Source: Bugula neritina
Lineage: Eukaryota; Bryozoa; Gymnolaemata; Cheilostomatida; Bugulidae
DNA: 64,000 nucleotides
Assembly: GCA_964035545.1 (NCBI GenBank)
Contig: OZ037767.1
Location: 28,191,628 to 28,255,627 of the forward strand
Direction: 5' to 3'
The notes beneath the pieces were generated by a model. The model was not told the DNA's origin. It did no database searches and saw nothing but the letters and a program-made list of their open reading frames with translations. This document shows, one piece after another, positions 49,101 to 58,600 of this stretch (positions are counted from its first letter, which is position 1; the number at the start of each line of letters is the position of its first letter). The position numbers and the translations under genes were made by a program.

Positions 49101-50664
49101 AATCAAATCAAATGCAGACATGTAAGCCACTTGAGAAGATATTCTTTACCTATGTTTCTATCAAACACAGCTACAGCCGACTTCTTGTCATGTGACAGCA
49201 CCAAGTCTGTCACGCGACACTGACTGTTTGTGCAGTACTCTAAAAAGTTCTTCAGAGCCAGAGGGTCATAACTGCTGTCTTCACCGGTAACATCAATTCC
49301 AAGACATCTAACATCTACTTTGGTTTTTGGCGCTGGAGTTGTATCACTCAATAACTCCTCAATCAGTTGCCATCGATGATCAATGTCAATGGCCAAACCT
49401 AGAAGTTGCCAAATAGTTGCTAGACATTCATGTTACGATTCATTGACTGCTAACATTTGAATAAATAGTTTTAAAAAAGTATTTATACATGTAGCAAGCT
49501 TCTACATGTGGTTGTACCAATTCGCTAACCTTAATGTTCATTTCTATTTGCCCAGCACACCTGGATTTAACTGCCACTCATAATACAGATAATATTAATG
49601 TAATCACAGTCAAAAAACACGATTCATTAGTACTAGACTCAACAAAATCGTGCTCAAAACATTTTCGGAAAATTTCTGGGCCAGATTGCATGCCTTTACA
49701 TTGAATTCTCCCAACTTACAGTACCTGATACTTCTCCACCCTTATTGGAAGAGGAACTGTAGTTTTGTGTTTTAGCCAACTTATCACGACTTCTAGCTTC
49801 TCTTTCTCTTCTTGATGAATTAGCAGAAGAAGGTATAGTTACAGTATCCTTGTTGGAATTGGTTTTATACAGTTGAGCTGCAATTTGATTTATACTTTGT
49901 GTATTTTTTTTATTTTCCACTTGATTTTTCTCAGGAATTTTCTTTTCCTTTTGGGTTGGTAAGAAAGATGACTGTTTGGTGACTTCTTCGTAAGATGGAG
50001 GCAGGTCCGGTTGACTTGCTCCTGAAGCCTCATTAGAAGATGCCTAAACCAAAACCGAAAAAATAAAAACAGAATCTATAATATTTTATAGCAAATTTGA
50101 TACCACAGCAAAAAATTAACACTAGTACTTGACTACACAAAGTCACAAAACTCCATGCTGCTGTGTATTCACTACAAGGCCAGCTATACATATATTATAC
50201 ATTTATATACTATTCTACCAAAACCAAAATAATTCTGTCACAATTACCATTTTAGGTATCACTTTGGGCTGTTGTGGCTGTGGAACTAGTGCTCTGGGAC
50301 CTGGAGGAGACTGAAAAAGTGGGCGGTGGGTTATACTTGATGGTGTGAATTGGGTTTGGCGTTGAATCAAAGGGTCGGGGAGAAGGGGTGGTACTTGTGG
50401 TGGAACAGGAAACATTGGTGCAGGGGCGTAGTGTGGAGCGGCGTAGTGTGGAGGGGGATAGTAGGAAGAGGATGGTGGGCAACAGCTCGGGGGATACTGT
50501 TGCGTATTTGGCATAGCACCAGGATATGGTAGATAGTTGAGTTGATAAAAAGGCTCAGGGTGTGAAGGTATTAGGTTTCTGTTTTGTTGCCAGCTGTTAG
50601 GGGTGGGGGTAGATCGCCCCGACTGTGGTCGCCGAGCAGGAGAGTTTTCCCTTCTAAAGCTCAT
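32179..50664 (-). CDS. PARP14-like KH/macro-domain protein, copy 1 (16 exons, complete)
   Basis: Sixteen exons in matching phase give 1160 residues: 50664-50248, 50043-49725, 49398-49150, 48642-48388, 47816-47679, 46477-46298, 38760-38655, 38494-38270, 37803-37631, 36026-35920, 35257-34800, 34578-34451, 34139-33921, 33796-33562, 32665-32484, 32270-32179. Order: Pro-rich start, low-complexity linker with PPSY, RRM-like modules, KH-like modules, Ser-rich linker, C-terminal macro domain. PARP14-type proteins read or remove ADP-ribose and bind nucleic acid in antiviral and interferon-type responses. Here there is no WWE or transferase domain after the macro domain, so catalysis of ADP-ribose transfer is not expected. 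The intron between exons 6 and 7 holds a gypsy element, and five exons known from copy 2 are missing there without loss of frame. The family call rests on domain order and the macro match. Confidence 0.78.
32935..33143 (+). mobile_element. 209-bp MITE with TA target duplication, copy 1 only
   Basis: Terminal inverted repeats CAGTGCTCCCTCC at both ends, flanked by TA at 32933-32934 and 33144-33145. The size and target suit a Tc1/mariner-derived MITE, although its ends differ from those of the Tc1 element at 15204. It lies between exons 14 and 15 of copy 1. The same intron in copy 2 is about 370 bp and lacks it. Confidence 0.85.
33207..33229 (+). repeat. CA microsatellite
   Basis: About eleven CA dinucleotides in an intron of copy 1. 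Confidence 0.9.
34451..38760 (-). CDS. copy 1 exons 7-12: KH-like repeats and Ser-rich linker
   Basis: Exon 8 (CNITVNLGNGMGTAIIKGDD), exon 9 (KRVLLITESENKSRLNEAEK) and exon 12 (IISISSEVEEDVSSAKEAI) each show a strand followed by a helix with A/I spacing, typical of the KH-like repeats between RRM and macro regions in PARP14. None has a clear GxxG loop, so nucleic-acid binding is uncertain. Exon 11 is a Ser/Arg/Gly-rich linker of about 150 residues. Exon 7 is placed at the CTTTTAG acceptor ending at 38761, because the more distal TTTCAG gives the wrong phase. Confidence 0.62.
36256..37557 (+). mobile_element. about 1.3 kb TIR-flanked insertion in an intron of copy 1
   Basis: The left end reads GGGGCACAACGGTCC and the right end is the complement of GGGGCACAACGGGCC. 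Both are followed inward by a short GGGGTA-containing segment or an AT-rich tract. Related GGGGCACAATGGGCC motifs recur inside (near 36617 and 37352). No transposase frame is visible, so this is probably a non-autonomous DNA transposon. The same intron of copy 2 (59434-59078) is only about 355 bp. Exact ends are uncertain by about 10 bp. Confidence 0.65.
39627..39634 (+). promoter_or_regulatory. TATA box of the gypsy LTR
   Basis: TATAAAAG in the LTR, followed 25-30 bases later by a plausible start region (CCAGTGTAGCTTCAG). Confidence 0.75.
39712..39717 (+). terminator. poly(A) signal of the gypsy LTR
   Basis: AATAAA about 85 bp downstream of the TATA box, as expected for the R/U5 region. It is present in the 5' LTR only, because the equivalent part of the 3' LTR is gone. 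Confidence 0.7.
39807..39824 (+). other. primer-binding site, tRNA-Leu type
   Basis: TGGTGGCAGCGGTGGGAT lies one base after the LTR end. It is complementary to a 3' end of the CCCACCGCTGCCACCA kind, found in animal leucine tRNAs. Confidence 0.75.
39856..40761 (+). CDS. gag: gypsy gag
   Basis: 301 codons from an ATG 32 bases after the primer-binding site. A capsid-like helical region (ERLAQAAFGQATGDDRKRL) precedes a CCHC zinc knuckle (CWGCGAQGHVRRHC) near the C-terminus. Product: structural protein packing element RNA. The frame is intact. Its last ten codons overlap a pol frame that is one base back. Confidence 0.93.
   Translation: MAPGDSAPEAATPPALTVEALVTALQGLRGQGQASPGDRYRLQPPNFGGEGDVEQFIREFQDVATIAEWPVRVRILQLRACLTGRAKSFALGPDEEHIMRALRARFGLTAEEAADRLQIMRRDRKTPLEDHANEVERLAQAAFGQATGDDRKRLVYNAFFRSVNHPDLQRYWLAAKVISIEEALEMGKAYFQVEEPRRPSYTARQVVEEHEETTPLPTPQVAAAATESPEQTQLTMLMDMMKGLQATVTKLQSEQADRRAPRSRDNPVRPSLLTCWGCGAQGHVRRHCPRGQGPLNTQGSR
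40737..40743 (+). promoter_or_regulatory. canonical -1 ribosomal frameshift heptamer T TTA AAC at the gag-pol overlap
   Basis: The gag codons here are CCT TTA AAC, so the heptamer sits in exactly the X XXY YYZ register. A -1 slip enters the pol frame, which is open from this point through to 44222. The gag stop follows 16 bases later. A stimulatory stem or pseudoknot was not demonstrated. Confidence 0.8.
40744..44222 (+). CDS. pol: gypsy pol: protease, reverse transcriptase, RNase H, integrase N-terminal part
   Basis: Frame open from the frameshift site to 44222. In order: retropepsin DTG (FLLDTGC at about 41250), reverse transcriptase with YLDD (about 42547), RNase H starting with ILDTDASDHS (about 42985), the integrase HHCC finger (about 43785-43900) and the first catalytic Asp (VAVDLVGP, about 43980). 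The true integrase frame is lost near 44105, after which this frame reads 39 meaningless codons. There is no ATG at the start, as expected for a gag-pol fusion. Confidence 0.92.
40866..41000 (+). repeat. 42-bp direct repeat at the start of pol
   Basis: An identical 42-nt segment at 40866-40907 and 40959-41000. The offset of 93 nt keeps the pol frame and doubles a short Arg/Pro-rich peptide. Confidence 0.9.
44107..45733 (+). CDS. pol: gypsy pol, displaced frame: integrase core end, GPY/F module, Pro-rich tail
   Basis: It continues the integrase in another frame, with the second Asp (HTDQGAQF) and the Glu (NGVVERNN) of the DDE triad. A GPY/F module follows (KFVGPYCVVEVLPNHTYRV). The remaining 300 or so residues are rich in Pro, Glu and Arg with no recognised fold and no membrane helix. 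The frame itself opens upstream at 43964, but only the part from about 44107 resembles integrase. A single missing base would explain the switch. Whether it is a real mutation or a sequencing error cannot be told from one copy. Confidence 0.85.
45911..45921 (+). other. gypsy polypurine tract
   Basis: GGGGGGGAGAA directly before the TG of the 3' LTR remnant. Confidence 0.85.
45922..45976 (+). repeat. gypsy 3' LTR remnant (first 55 bp)
   Basis: Identical to 39241-39295. After TATTATAAC the sequence leaves the LTR, and from 45979 it matches host intron DNA of copy 2 (from about 63331). Confidence 0.92.
46298..49398 (-). CDS. copy 1 exons 3-6: RRM-like alpha/beta modules
   Basis: Each exon is phase 1 at both ends (249, 255, 138 and 180 nt), so each can be lost or gained without a frame change. 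Exons 3 and 4 show a beta-alpha-beta pattern with a terminal strand such as KKSAVAVFDR and CESCVVIVFTG. This resembles the degenerate RRM folds at the N-terminus of PARP14, but it is a weak match. Exon 6 (VQELSSKDFSVLLTQVNSNS) is the only one of this group visible in both copies. Confidence 0.6.
48660..49075 (+). repeat. ATGATATACTGTAAGTGA-type minisatellite upstream of copy 1 exon 4
   Basis: More than fifteen variable units of about 18-26 bp. In the sense of the gene each unit reads CACTTACAG or similar, so it resembles repeated splice acceptors ahead of the real one at 48643. Its left end is a threefold TATGCTGCCAGAAAGAG unit. Confidence 0.85.
49725..50664 (-). CDS. copy 1 exons 1-2: disordered Pro-rich N-terminus with PPSY motif
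   Basis: Residues 1-139 are rich in Pro, Tyr, Gln and Ser (SSYYPPPHYAAPHYAPAPM) and probably disordered. The second exon begins with a PPSYEEV motif of the kind bound by WW domains, as in NEDD4-family ubiquitin ligases. It continues as a Lys/Ser/Asn-rich linker. The start at 50664 is the first ATG of the frame (MSFRRENSPARR). A possible 5' UTR intron acceptor (TTGCAG) lies about 30 bases upstream. The matching exons of copy 2 would lie beyond the right edge. Confidence 0.7.
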
Positions 50665-51467
50665 TGTCAGCTTTTCTGAAACTCACTGCAACATCAACTG
50701 TAAAATACATACAATTTTTATGAAATTTTGATTATTGGCTTCAAAAATAAATGAAAAGATGTTACACCCGTACAAATGTATGTAGCCTATATAATAAACC
50801 ATGTATGAATTCACAAGATGCATGTCTAAAACATCTGAATCTGCATTTACTTTCAGTCATGATGACAGTATTCAAAAAGTTCACTGAGTTTATTAAACTC
50901 AAAAATCCGCAATGTGTGCAGGTATGCGTATGCAATATATATATGTGTATGTGTGCACACGCACGAACGCACAGATGTCTAAAATATAATTGCATGTACA
51001 CTTTGCGTTGTATTAGATACTTAGAATATCTGAAAACCCTTAAGACCCAATTTAACAAATACAATGCCTCTTTACATTCTAGGAGAGCTTTAAAATAGCA
51101 TAGCCAGTGAACCCCACCTCCCAGCTATCCAGATAGGCTACATGCTCAATGGCAAGTAAGTTTAACCACTCTCCTAAACTAACACAAATTAGTTTCAAAA
51201 CATTGTACTGGCTATATATATATAGTTGGAAAATATTAAGGAAAGCGAAACCATACAACACAATTACCAAAAGATGTAATTTATGCCTATAGGAATGTTT
51301 TTTTATTTTATACAAACCTAACATGTGTACTTTAAACAAACTCTTATCAACCTGCCGACACTCAAAAAAATTCTTACTGTGCAACCACAAAACCTAGAAA
51401 CTCTGTAGCCTATTTATATTTTAGGTACTATAAAATTAAGTACTTGGTACACTTTGAAAAATAAATT

Positions 51468-51540
51468 TGACCCCAGTGGGAATCGAACTCGAGATCCCCG
51501 GCTTGCACGCAAGTGTGCTAACCATTTCACCACTAGGACC
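51468..51540 (-). repeat. tRNA-derived relic (SINE head or tRNA pseudogene)
   Basis: A 73-nt stretch with a tRNA-like start GGTCCTAGTGG, box A-like TGGTTAGCACA and box B-like GAGTTCGATTCCC, with an acceptor that pairs with wobble. The 5' side of the T stem does not pair with CCCAC, and the anticodon arm lacks a 5-bp stem with a 7-base loop, so it is not a working tRNA. Confidence 0.55.
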
Positions 51541-51864
51541 ACCGGGTTAAGTCAACGCTACTGGTATATCTCTTTACAATCATCAAACTCGTCGTGTTCA
51601 TGATAAAGTTTTGGGCTAAGTACGTTATGCCCAGCATCATCCTCAAGATAATCATGATAATCGCCGTACTAATATGATCATCATTCTCATGATGAAGAAA
51701 AATTACGATTATAATATCAAAATAAATGTGATTTGAAATACTGAAATTAAATGATTTCAAATATTAATATGAGCATTAGCTGATATGTATTATTATTACT
51801 ATTATTATAGCTCAACACAATCATGATGCCAATCACCGAGTCTGATGATCAGTGAAAGTTAAAT

Positions 51865-51955
51865 TTAATGTCATGATGATGATGGTGATGGTGATGATAA
51901 TCATAATGGTGACTGTGATGGTGATGATGATAATGATCATCATCATAATGCATCA
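51865..51955 (+). repeat. ATG/GTG-rich triplet repeat
   Basis: Interrupted TGATGATGATGGTGATGGTG-type run. Confidence 0.75.
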
Positions 51956-52689
51956 CAAAATTGAAAGTCAAAGTGAAAGTAGAGTCACTTTCATTTTAAT
52001 GGCCTTAATTTATTAATTTTGAATAATTGTTATTATAACATTATGATTATGTGTTTATATTGTTTGTAATAACGTAACTATGGAATTACGAGAAACTACG
52101 GGACTCAACATGTCAGAAATGGGATGTGCTATTAGAAACTACCGCTCCCGTCATTCCTCTGATTTCTGCATTACTTCGAAGTCCTACTGACGCTATTCTA
52201 TACCGCCAAGCTAATCCTTCCTTTAGTTATTATTGTTGTATGGTAGTTTTAACTTGATTAGTTGTCTTACCTTGCTATTTTTTACAGAGAGCACAACTCT
52301 ATTTAAGTAAATATAGCTTTAGTAATACAAAATGTATTATAGTGTATGTGTGGCCTGCGTGATAAATAGAATAATATCTAAGTATAAAAGAAAGTGTGTG
52401 TGAATAGAGTAGAGAGTCTGTAGATACAGAGATTGTGTGAATACGAAGCTTTAGGATATATAGAACTTGTGTGTACACCAAAATATTTGTAGAGTTGATC
52501 AGCTGTCAATCTCAGTTCTTTGAATATTTTAAAGAGTTGGCAGACTTGATCGTGCGCATGAGATAATAATAATAATACTAAAGTCCAACCAGTGGTTCGT
52601 CATTCCAGGCGAGTTCCCCCAACTAAACAAAAACAATATGGTTTAACCCATCATTCACTAAAATCATCACCACCAACATCGGCCAAACA

Positions 52690-53125
52690 TTCTTTGATAT
52701 CTTAGACGCCATGTTTTCACCTGGACATAAGCTACATTGAATATTCAACCGCAAATCAGTCAAGTTGAGCTACAGCTGTTGCCCTAGCGTACACAATATA
52801 ATTATTAATCAAAGCAATATAATGCTCAAACCATCCATACCATCAAACACCAGAAACTGTAACTGTGGGTACTCTACAAAATTCCCTCTAAGCAAAAAAT
52901 GTCTATCTGTAAGTGTTATATACAAGCCACAGCATATTATACCACCAACAATAGTAAAACATTACTGCCGTATGTTGGCCTCACATCAACAACTTTCAAA
53001 CTGAGATGCTACAAGCATCTATCATCTTTCAAGATAGCTCACAAAACCACTGCACGGAGCTGCCCAAATACATCTGGCGCTTAAAAGATGAATTAAAGCA
53101 TCAGCTTCACAATTAAATGGCATCT
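52690..53125 (+). mobile_element. relic of a GIY-YIG endonuclease, Penelope-like element
   Basis: Three short frames line up as one protein: CNCGYSTKFPLSKKCLS and SVIYKPQ (frame of 52765), then LPYVGLTSTTFKLRCYKHLS (frame of 52899), then KYIWRLKDELKHQ near 53070. This is the C-x-C...CL...VVYxA...YIGLT...F..R...H...LSKYIWxLKD pattern found at the C-terminus of Penelope-like elements. Frame changes show that it is dead. Confidence 0.7.
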
Positions 53126-53432
53126 CATGAAAGATGTACCCTAGTTGAGTCAAATGTTCAAGCAATGTAGCTCATTTACCCGCCCCCAAAAAAACCCTTT
53201 TTCTTGCTTTTAGACCAAAACTAGCTACCCTATTAATAATTGAAACGGTCTTGTACCCAAACGCATACATAGAAAGTATAAGCAATTATATACTTGGTAG
53301 TATCACATAGCTTCTTTTAATCCCATCTAATACGTCAGCAGCTTTGGCTTTTTTGTTTATGTAGTGGAATTATAGCAATTTGCAGCTAAGAATTTTACCT
53401 GAATAAATCTGATTGGTGTTTTAAAAATATCC

Positions 53433-53433
<1 letters not shown>

Positions 53434-53498
<65 letters not shown>
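53434..53498 (+). repeat. TA microsatellite
   Basis: About 30 uninterrupted TA dinucleotides just outside the duplicated unit. Confidence 0.95.
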
Positions 53499-53500
<2 letters not shown>

Positions 53501-53949
53501 CAGAGCCCACGCCTCAGCAATAATAGAAACTTATGTTTCTATTAAAGCACATTTAAAAGGTGTGCGTGTAAAAGCTACAGAAAAGCTATCCAGCACGGAT
53601 CACTCTATTTGTGCTATCAAGCTGTCTATGCATTTGCCCAAAGTTCTTATCTGAAAGTGATTTCATGCAAGTATATACCCAGATAGGGTTCAAACTAGTA
53701 AAACAAATAGAAAAGCACTCACTATTTGCAAGAAGACTCAATAACATTAATCTGGAAAACCTAGTCTAAAGAATTACCTATGTAAAATTGTTTTACATAC
53801 CGTATGTTTTTGTTCTTATGCAAGTTGCAACTGGTATTGAATTTTAGTGTTATTGTATTTAAATAGGTTAGGTAATACACTTGGAAGAGTTGATATCAGC
53901 AGTATTATTAGCATGTAAATCAAGAGATTTCACTTTCCTTCAATACATT

Positions 53950-53955
53950 TTTATT
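53950..53955 (-). terminator. poly(A) signal of macro/KH gene copy 2
   Basis: AATAAA on the minus strand, about 1.65 kb after the stop at 55611, in the same place as in copy 1. Confidence 0.55.
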
Positions 53956-55610
53956 TTAGAACACTTCATACTTTGAAAAAAAGAAGTATGGTCACGATAG
54001 TTTGCTGCTACAGAGAACAAACAAAAAAGGGGACAAACTGCACCCTGACAAAGGCCCAATTTAAAACAACACAAACTGCCATAGTTTTCTAGAAAAAAAA
54101 TATAAAGAATTTTAAAATATAACTTACAACATGGATCAATACTCAAATAAAGATGAGAAAAAATATTAATACAGTATTTTTAACCACAAAACAAAAGAAG
54201 ATAAGTTATAGTAAAAATACAATGAACAAGTAAAATTATGCTTCCAGTGTCATATTTGAACCACAGTTTTTTTTAGCCAAAACCACATCCCACTTTATGT
54301 AGTGCCACACTTGCATTCAGCCAATTAGATTATAGAATAATTTTCTTTTTTTATTTTTCTGACTTTAGAACACACTTGCGAATATGCTAACAATGTGTCA
54401 AATTAGGAAGGATTTTTCCAATCATAAATCTTGTCAAAATGTATGCCAGTCAGCCAACACCCTAAATGGATGAACCAACAAAAAGCAATGATGACACACC
54501 ATGTCAAATAGCAGACATCAATGGCTGTTTAGTGCAGCATCTCCATTGAGTCTTAAGCTATTAAGGACCAGCTTCATCTCTACAAGCACTAGCAACTGGT
54601 GCTACATGTCACACAACACTCCTATCCTGTTATAAGTCATGTAAGCATAAAACGCCAGCGACACTACAATATTTAACACCACATAGAGCAGCCAGTAGTG
54701 TACCAACCCAGACTCTTGCCTGACAAAATACTCGATTCTGCAAGCCAAGGTATCAACACTATATTCTATAGTTAACCAGTTCAACTCTGTTAAGAAGCAC
54801 AATAGCCATTGTTCAATCAACAGCTGAAACCTGGTGAACCAGAGTACAGGTAACTAAAGAAGCAGCAAGGTTAGCAGCCTCTCAGTGAAATGTGCCACTA
54901 ATGATAACCAACCAGAAGTCCACAAGTTACTGACTATTTAGAAGGCACATGGATCTCCTAAAAAACTCTTGTAAACGTCAAAAGCATTTGATTGCAGATA
55001 CAGTTGGACTTTAAAAAAGTGCCAACGATTTGACACAGTTCAAGAGTCTAGAGAGAACTAGAATTAGCAGTTGGTGCTTGGTGTTTACTACTCACAGTAG
55101 AAACACATCAAAACTGTTAATAGAGATATTTTGTTACTCAGGGGCCAAACTTTTCAAACATTCTGGCAACTCTGTTTATACAAAGCACTTGCTGAATTAC
55201 AAAGCCTATACCTGGTAATATGTACATCTTAAATCTTCAAGACACAAACTGGCAATGGTTAATATCATCACACAGTAAATGTGAGACATCAAACTATATA
55301 CTTGTGCATGTTATCACAAATGAAGGTTATATAGCTACATACGTTTTATAGCTTTTATACCTTGTAAATAAAACACTGCAGTTACATCAAAAGAGCTCCA
55401 TTTTGTTACAGTTTCTATGTAAGCCAATAGAAAACTCTCTAGCATAGCTGTCTAGGCTGAGAAGGATTTTTACTCTTCAACAAAATAAAGAAAATGAAAA
55501 GGTTTGATAGCTTGCGAGTGAAGTACAAAAAGTAATAGAATACTGTAGTTGTATATCCAAGTAGTTTTAGTGCAACACACACAGAGCCCAAGTTCCGTAA
55601 AGATTTAGCT

Positions 55611-58600
55611 TTAGTTCAAAATCGAAGAACACGCTTTAAGGAACTCTTCTCCATCACGCTTCGTATATGAACAGACAGACAAAATCTTCTTTCCAACAGC
55701 TGTAAGAACACCATTCCATACATTATATACTGCTGGGGAACAGACATAAAATAAACTCATTCAACTGCAACTTCTAACCTATTTCAACTGTTGAACAGCC
55801 TTCTAACTAATTAAACAACATGGCTCAAACTTTAAAGCTAAAGAGGACTATTAAAATGGTAGTTCAACAAACTTCATTGATAATGCTAATTTGAGATAAA
55901 CTGTATGGTGCAAGACCCCCTCGTGGCCTTTTTTCTTTACATATTTGTAATCAGCACATTAATTTATCCCATATGGGAAATCTCCATGTATTTTGAACCA
56001 ACTATAATTTTTTGTCGTAATTTGCTGATGACCAATTAAAGTAAAATGACACATTTTTGAAAAAATATACCAGATAACACCAGAAATTGAATAATAAAAA
56101 ATTTACCTGGGCGTTTACTCTCTTTGAAATCCACCCCATTGCCATATGACTTCATCTTGTTGGTGAAGATTTTAGTCTTGTGCTGGTTAGTCTCACAGAT
56201 ATAGACAGTCTTTAATTCTGTCTTCTCAAGATCAGCCACACATTGGAGTATGATTTCAGCTGACTGCTCTTTGGTAACAAAGCCCCTCCTAGACACCACA
56301 ACAAAGGTTAGCAGTCACTGAGAGTGGTGTATATCTGTTCTAGGATACGGCCTTACCATACATTACTTCGCCTCATGCGAACGGATATTCGTAAGAATGA
56401 ATTTGAGATTGTGGATAGCATGAAATTATTATTGTGGTTTCATTTGATGCAACTGTTTCCAAACATCGAATGAAAAATCCATCCACATGATGCGGATCTG
56501 GGAAACGTAGTGATATACTAAGTCATGCAAGCATATACTATGTCATATACAAGTCATACAAACATATGCAAAATCATACACTCAGTCATACAAACATATA
56601 CCAGGTCATACACTCAGTTATACAGACATATACCAAATCATATACAAGTTCTATTCTTACATATCACTGCCGATGAGATTAGTTACAATGCTGGTCAGGC
56701 CCAACTCACTAGCCCTTCGCAGAGCTCTTTTGAAGCCATTTCTCAATGAGCTCTGATCCTTGTCATCAACAACAATGACAATGTACATGTCATATAGTGT
56801 AGAGGATGAGCGACTTGTGACCTCTTGACAGGAACCAATCATGTCTAACTGGTCAGCCGTGTACCGCTGTCTCAAACTCTGAGCTGCCTGGTAGTCTGAA
56901 ATGATTTTAGTGAGTAGAGAAAACATCTGTGAGTGACAGTCACTTTTACCACATACTATATACAGACTGGTGAATAGTTAATATTTGGTTCCTTGAAGTA
57001 AAATTTACAATACCTGCTATAGCAAGCACGGTGCCAACACCTGAGTCCCGCATATGGAGTTGCTGAGTCACTGCTATGATCATTGCATCAGCTTTCACAC
57101 ATTGAATGGAATAGCAGCACGCTACCACATTGCACACACCAATCTTGTAATCATTGATCTTGTGGCATTCGTGAACATAAAATCTAACTTTGTGTCCTTC
57201 TGCAGCCACTTGAAAAAACTTTATATCCGCACCTAAAAATTTCCCATATTTGTAATGGCAGAAAAACTGCATTTTTAATTAGTTGCTGTTACTATCCTAT
57301 GTTCAGAAACTTTCAAGTTACTAAAAGGCACAAAAACACTAACAATATTCTACTTCTCTAGTCTTTTAGCTGCGTTTAATTTATAAATTACATCAAATTA
57401 GCATAGTATTCATGACATCCGGACATGCTAATGATAAACTATGAGCTCTGATAAGTGTTTGTCAAAAGATGACAACTCTCAACAGATCTGTATGATGGCC
57501 AATTTTAACCAATAAACAACATGTGACACTCACTCTCATCAGCAATAACCTTGGTGAACTTTTTCAAGTTTCTTATCATGTTGATGATAGCCTTCTTAGC
57601 ACTGCTAACATCCTCCTCAACTTCTGAACTGATGCTTATGACTTTCTCTTTATAGTTATACCTACAAACAAACAACAAAATAACCTCTAATCTAAGGAAC
57701 ATAAATTATATATGGCATTTCTGTGTTATAAAAGACCCACTACAATCCATCTTGTTCTATGAGCTGCCACTCATAGCCATTACACAACATAATTATATTG
57801 TAAACTATAAAAAGCAAAGTACATACTTCACATAAAAAAGCATCCATGATTAGAAATAGAGTATGGTGTCTAAGAACTTACTCAAACTTGCAGTTATCAA
57901 TGAAGTCATCAGTCAAGACGTCTTTCAAGAACCTTTGGCAGAACTGGAACTCGATATGCTGGTGATTGTGGGAGAGTCTGATCTGGCTACTGGCAGCAGG
58001 GTCACCGTGGCTGCTGCCGCTGTAGTTCCTGGTTCTACTAGAAAAGACGGAGCTGCCACCAACGCTGCTGCTACCAACACTGCTGCCACTGCCGTGCCTC
58101 ACTCTCATGTCAGAGGAACTGGATGACAGATCAAGCAGGTCTGTTCTGCTGCCACTATTCATGATTGGAGGTGTTGATGTTCTTACAGACATCAACTCCA
58201 CGGCACTCAAAGGAGTAACAGTCAGACCTGAGCCACCAGAATGAGTCTTTGGTCTTGTGCTGCCGTCTCCTCGAGCCGCTGACTCAGCATCTTCTTTAAG
58301 GGAGAGCATCTTGATCAAATCTTGCTGAGCCGGTTTAACAGAGACAACCTGCACCTGCAGATGTTGATAGAAGCTAGTTTACGGAACATAACATCTAACT
58401 GAAGCAGCCTATTGTAATAGTATTGAAAGAGTTCACAGCTTCTGTATGGTGCTACTATAAAGCCAAGTAAAGCTTTGATTCAAGAACTATTCTATAAATT
58501 CAAATTAATTCATTTCTACAGATTTTTTAATGTTCAACATAACAACAAAACAGATTAGCAGTGAAGAATAAAGAGCGAAATTCTAAAACTTAAAGCTTAT

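Larger units (their letters stand above)
50665..53949. other. spacer between the two macro/KH gene copies
   Basis: It contains the copy 1 promoter region, a tRNA-like relic, ATG/TGG triplet-rich DNA at 51865-51955, a Penelope-like relic and a TA repeat. No intact gene was found. The plus-strand 115-codon frame at 50751-51098 has no recognisable feature. Confidence 0.5.

Noticed and set aside
50751-51390. Overlapping frames of 100-115 codons on both strands upstream of copy 1
   Set aside because: AT-rich, low-complexity translations with no domain, splice partner or paralogous counterpart.
51468-51540. Functional tRNA gene
   Set aside because: The T stem has three mismatches and the anticodon arm cannot form a normal 5-bp stem with a 7-base loop.
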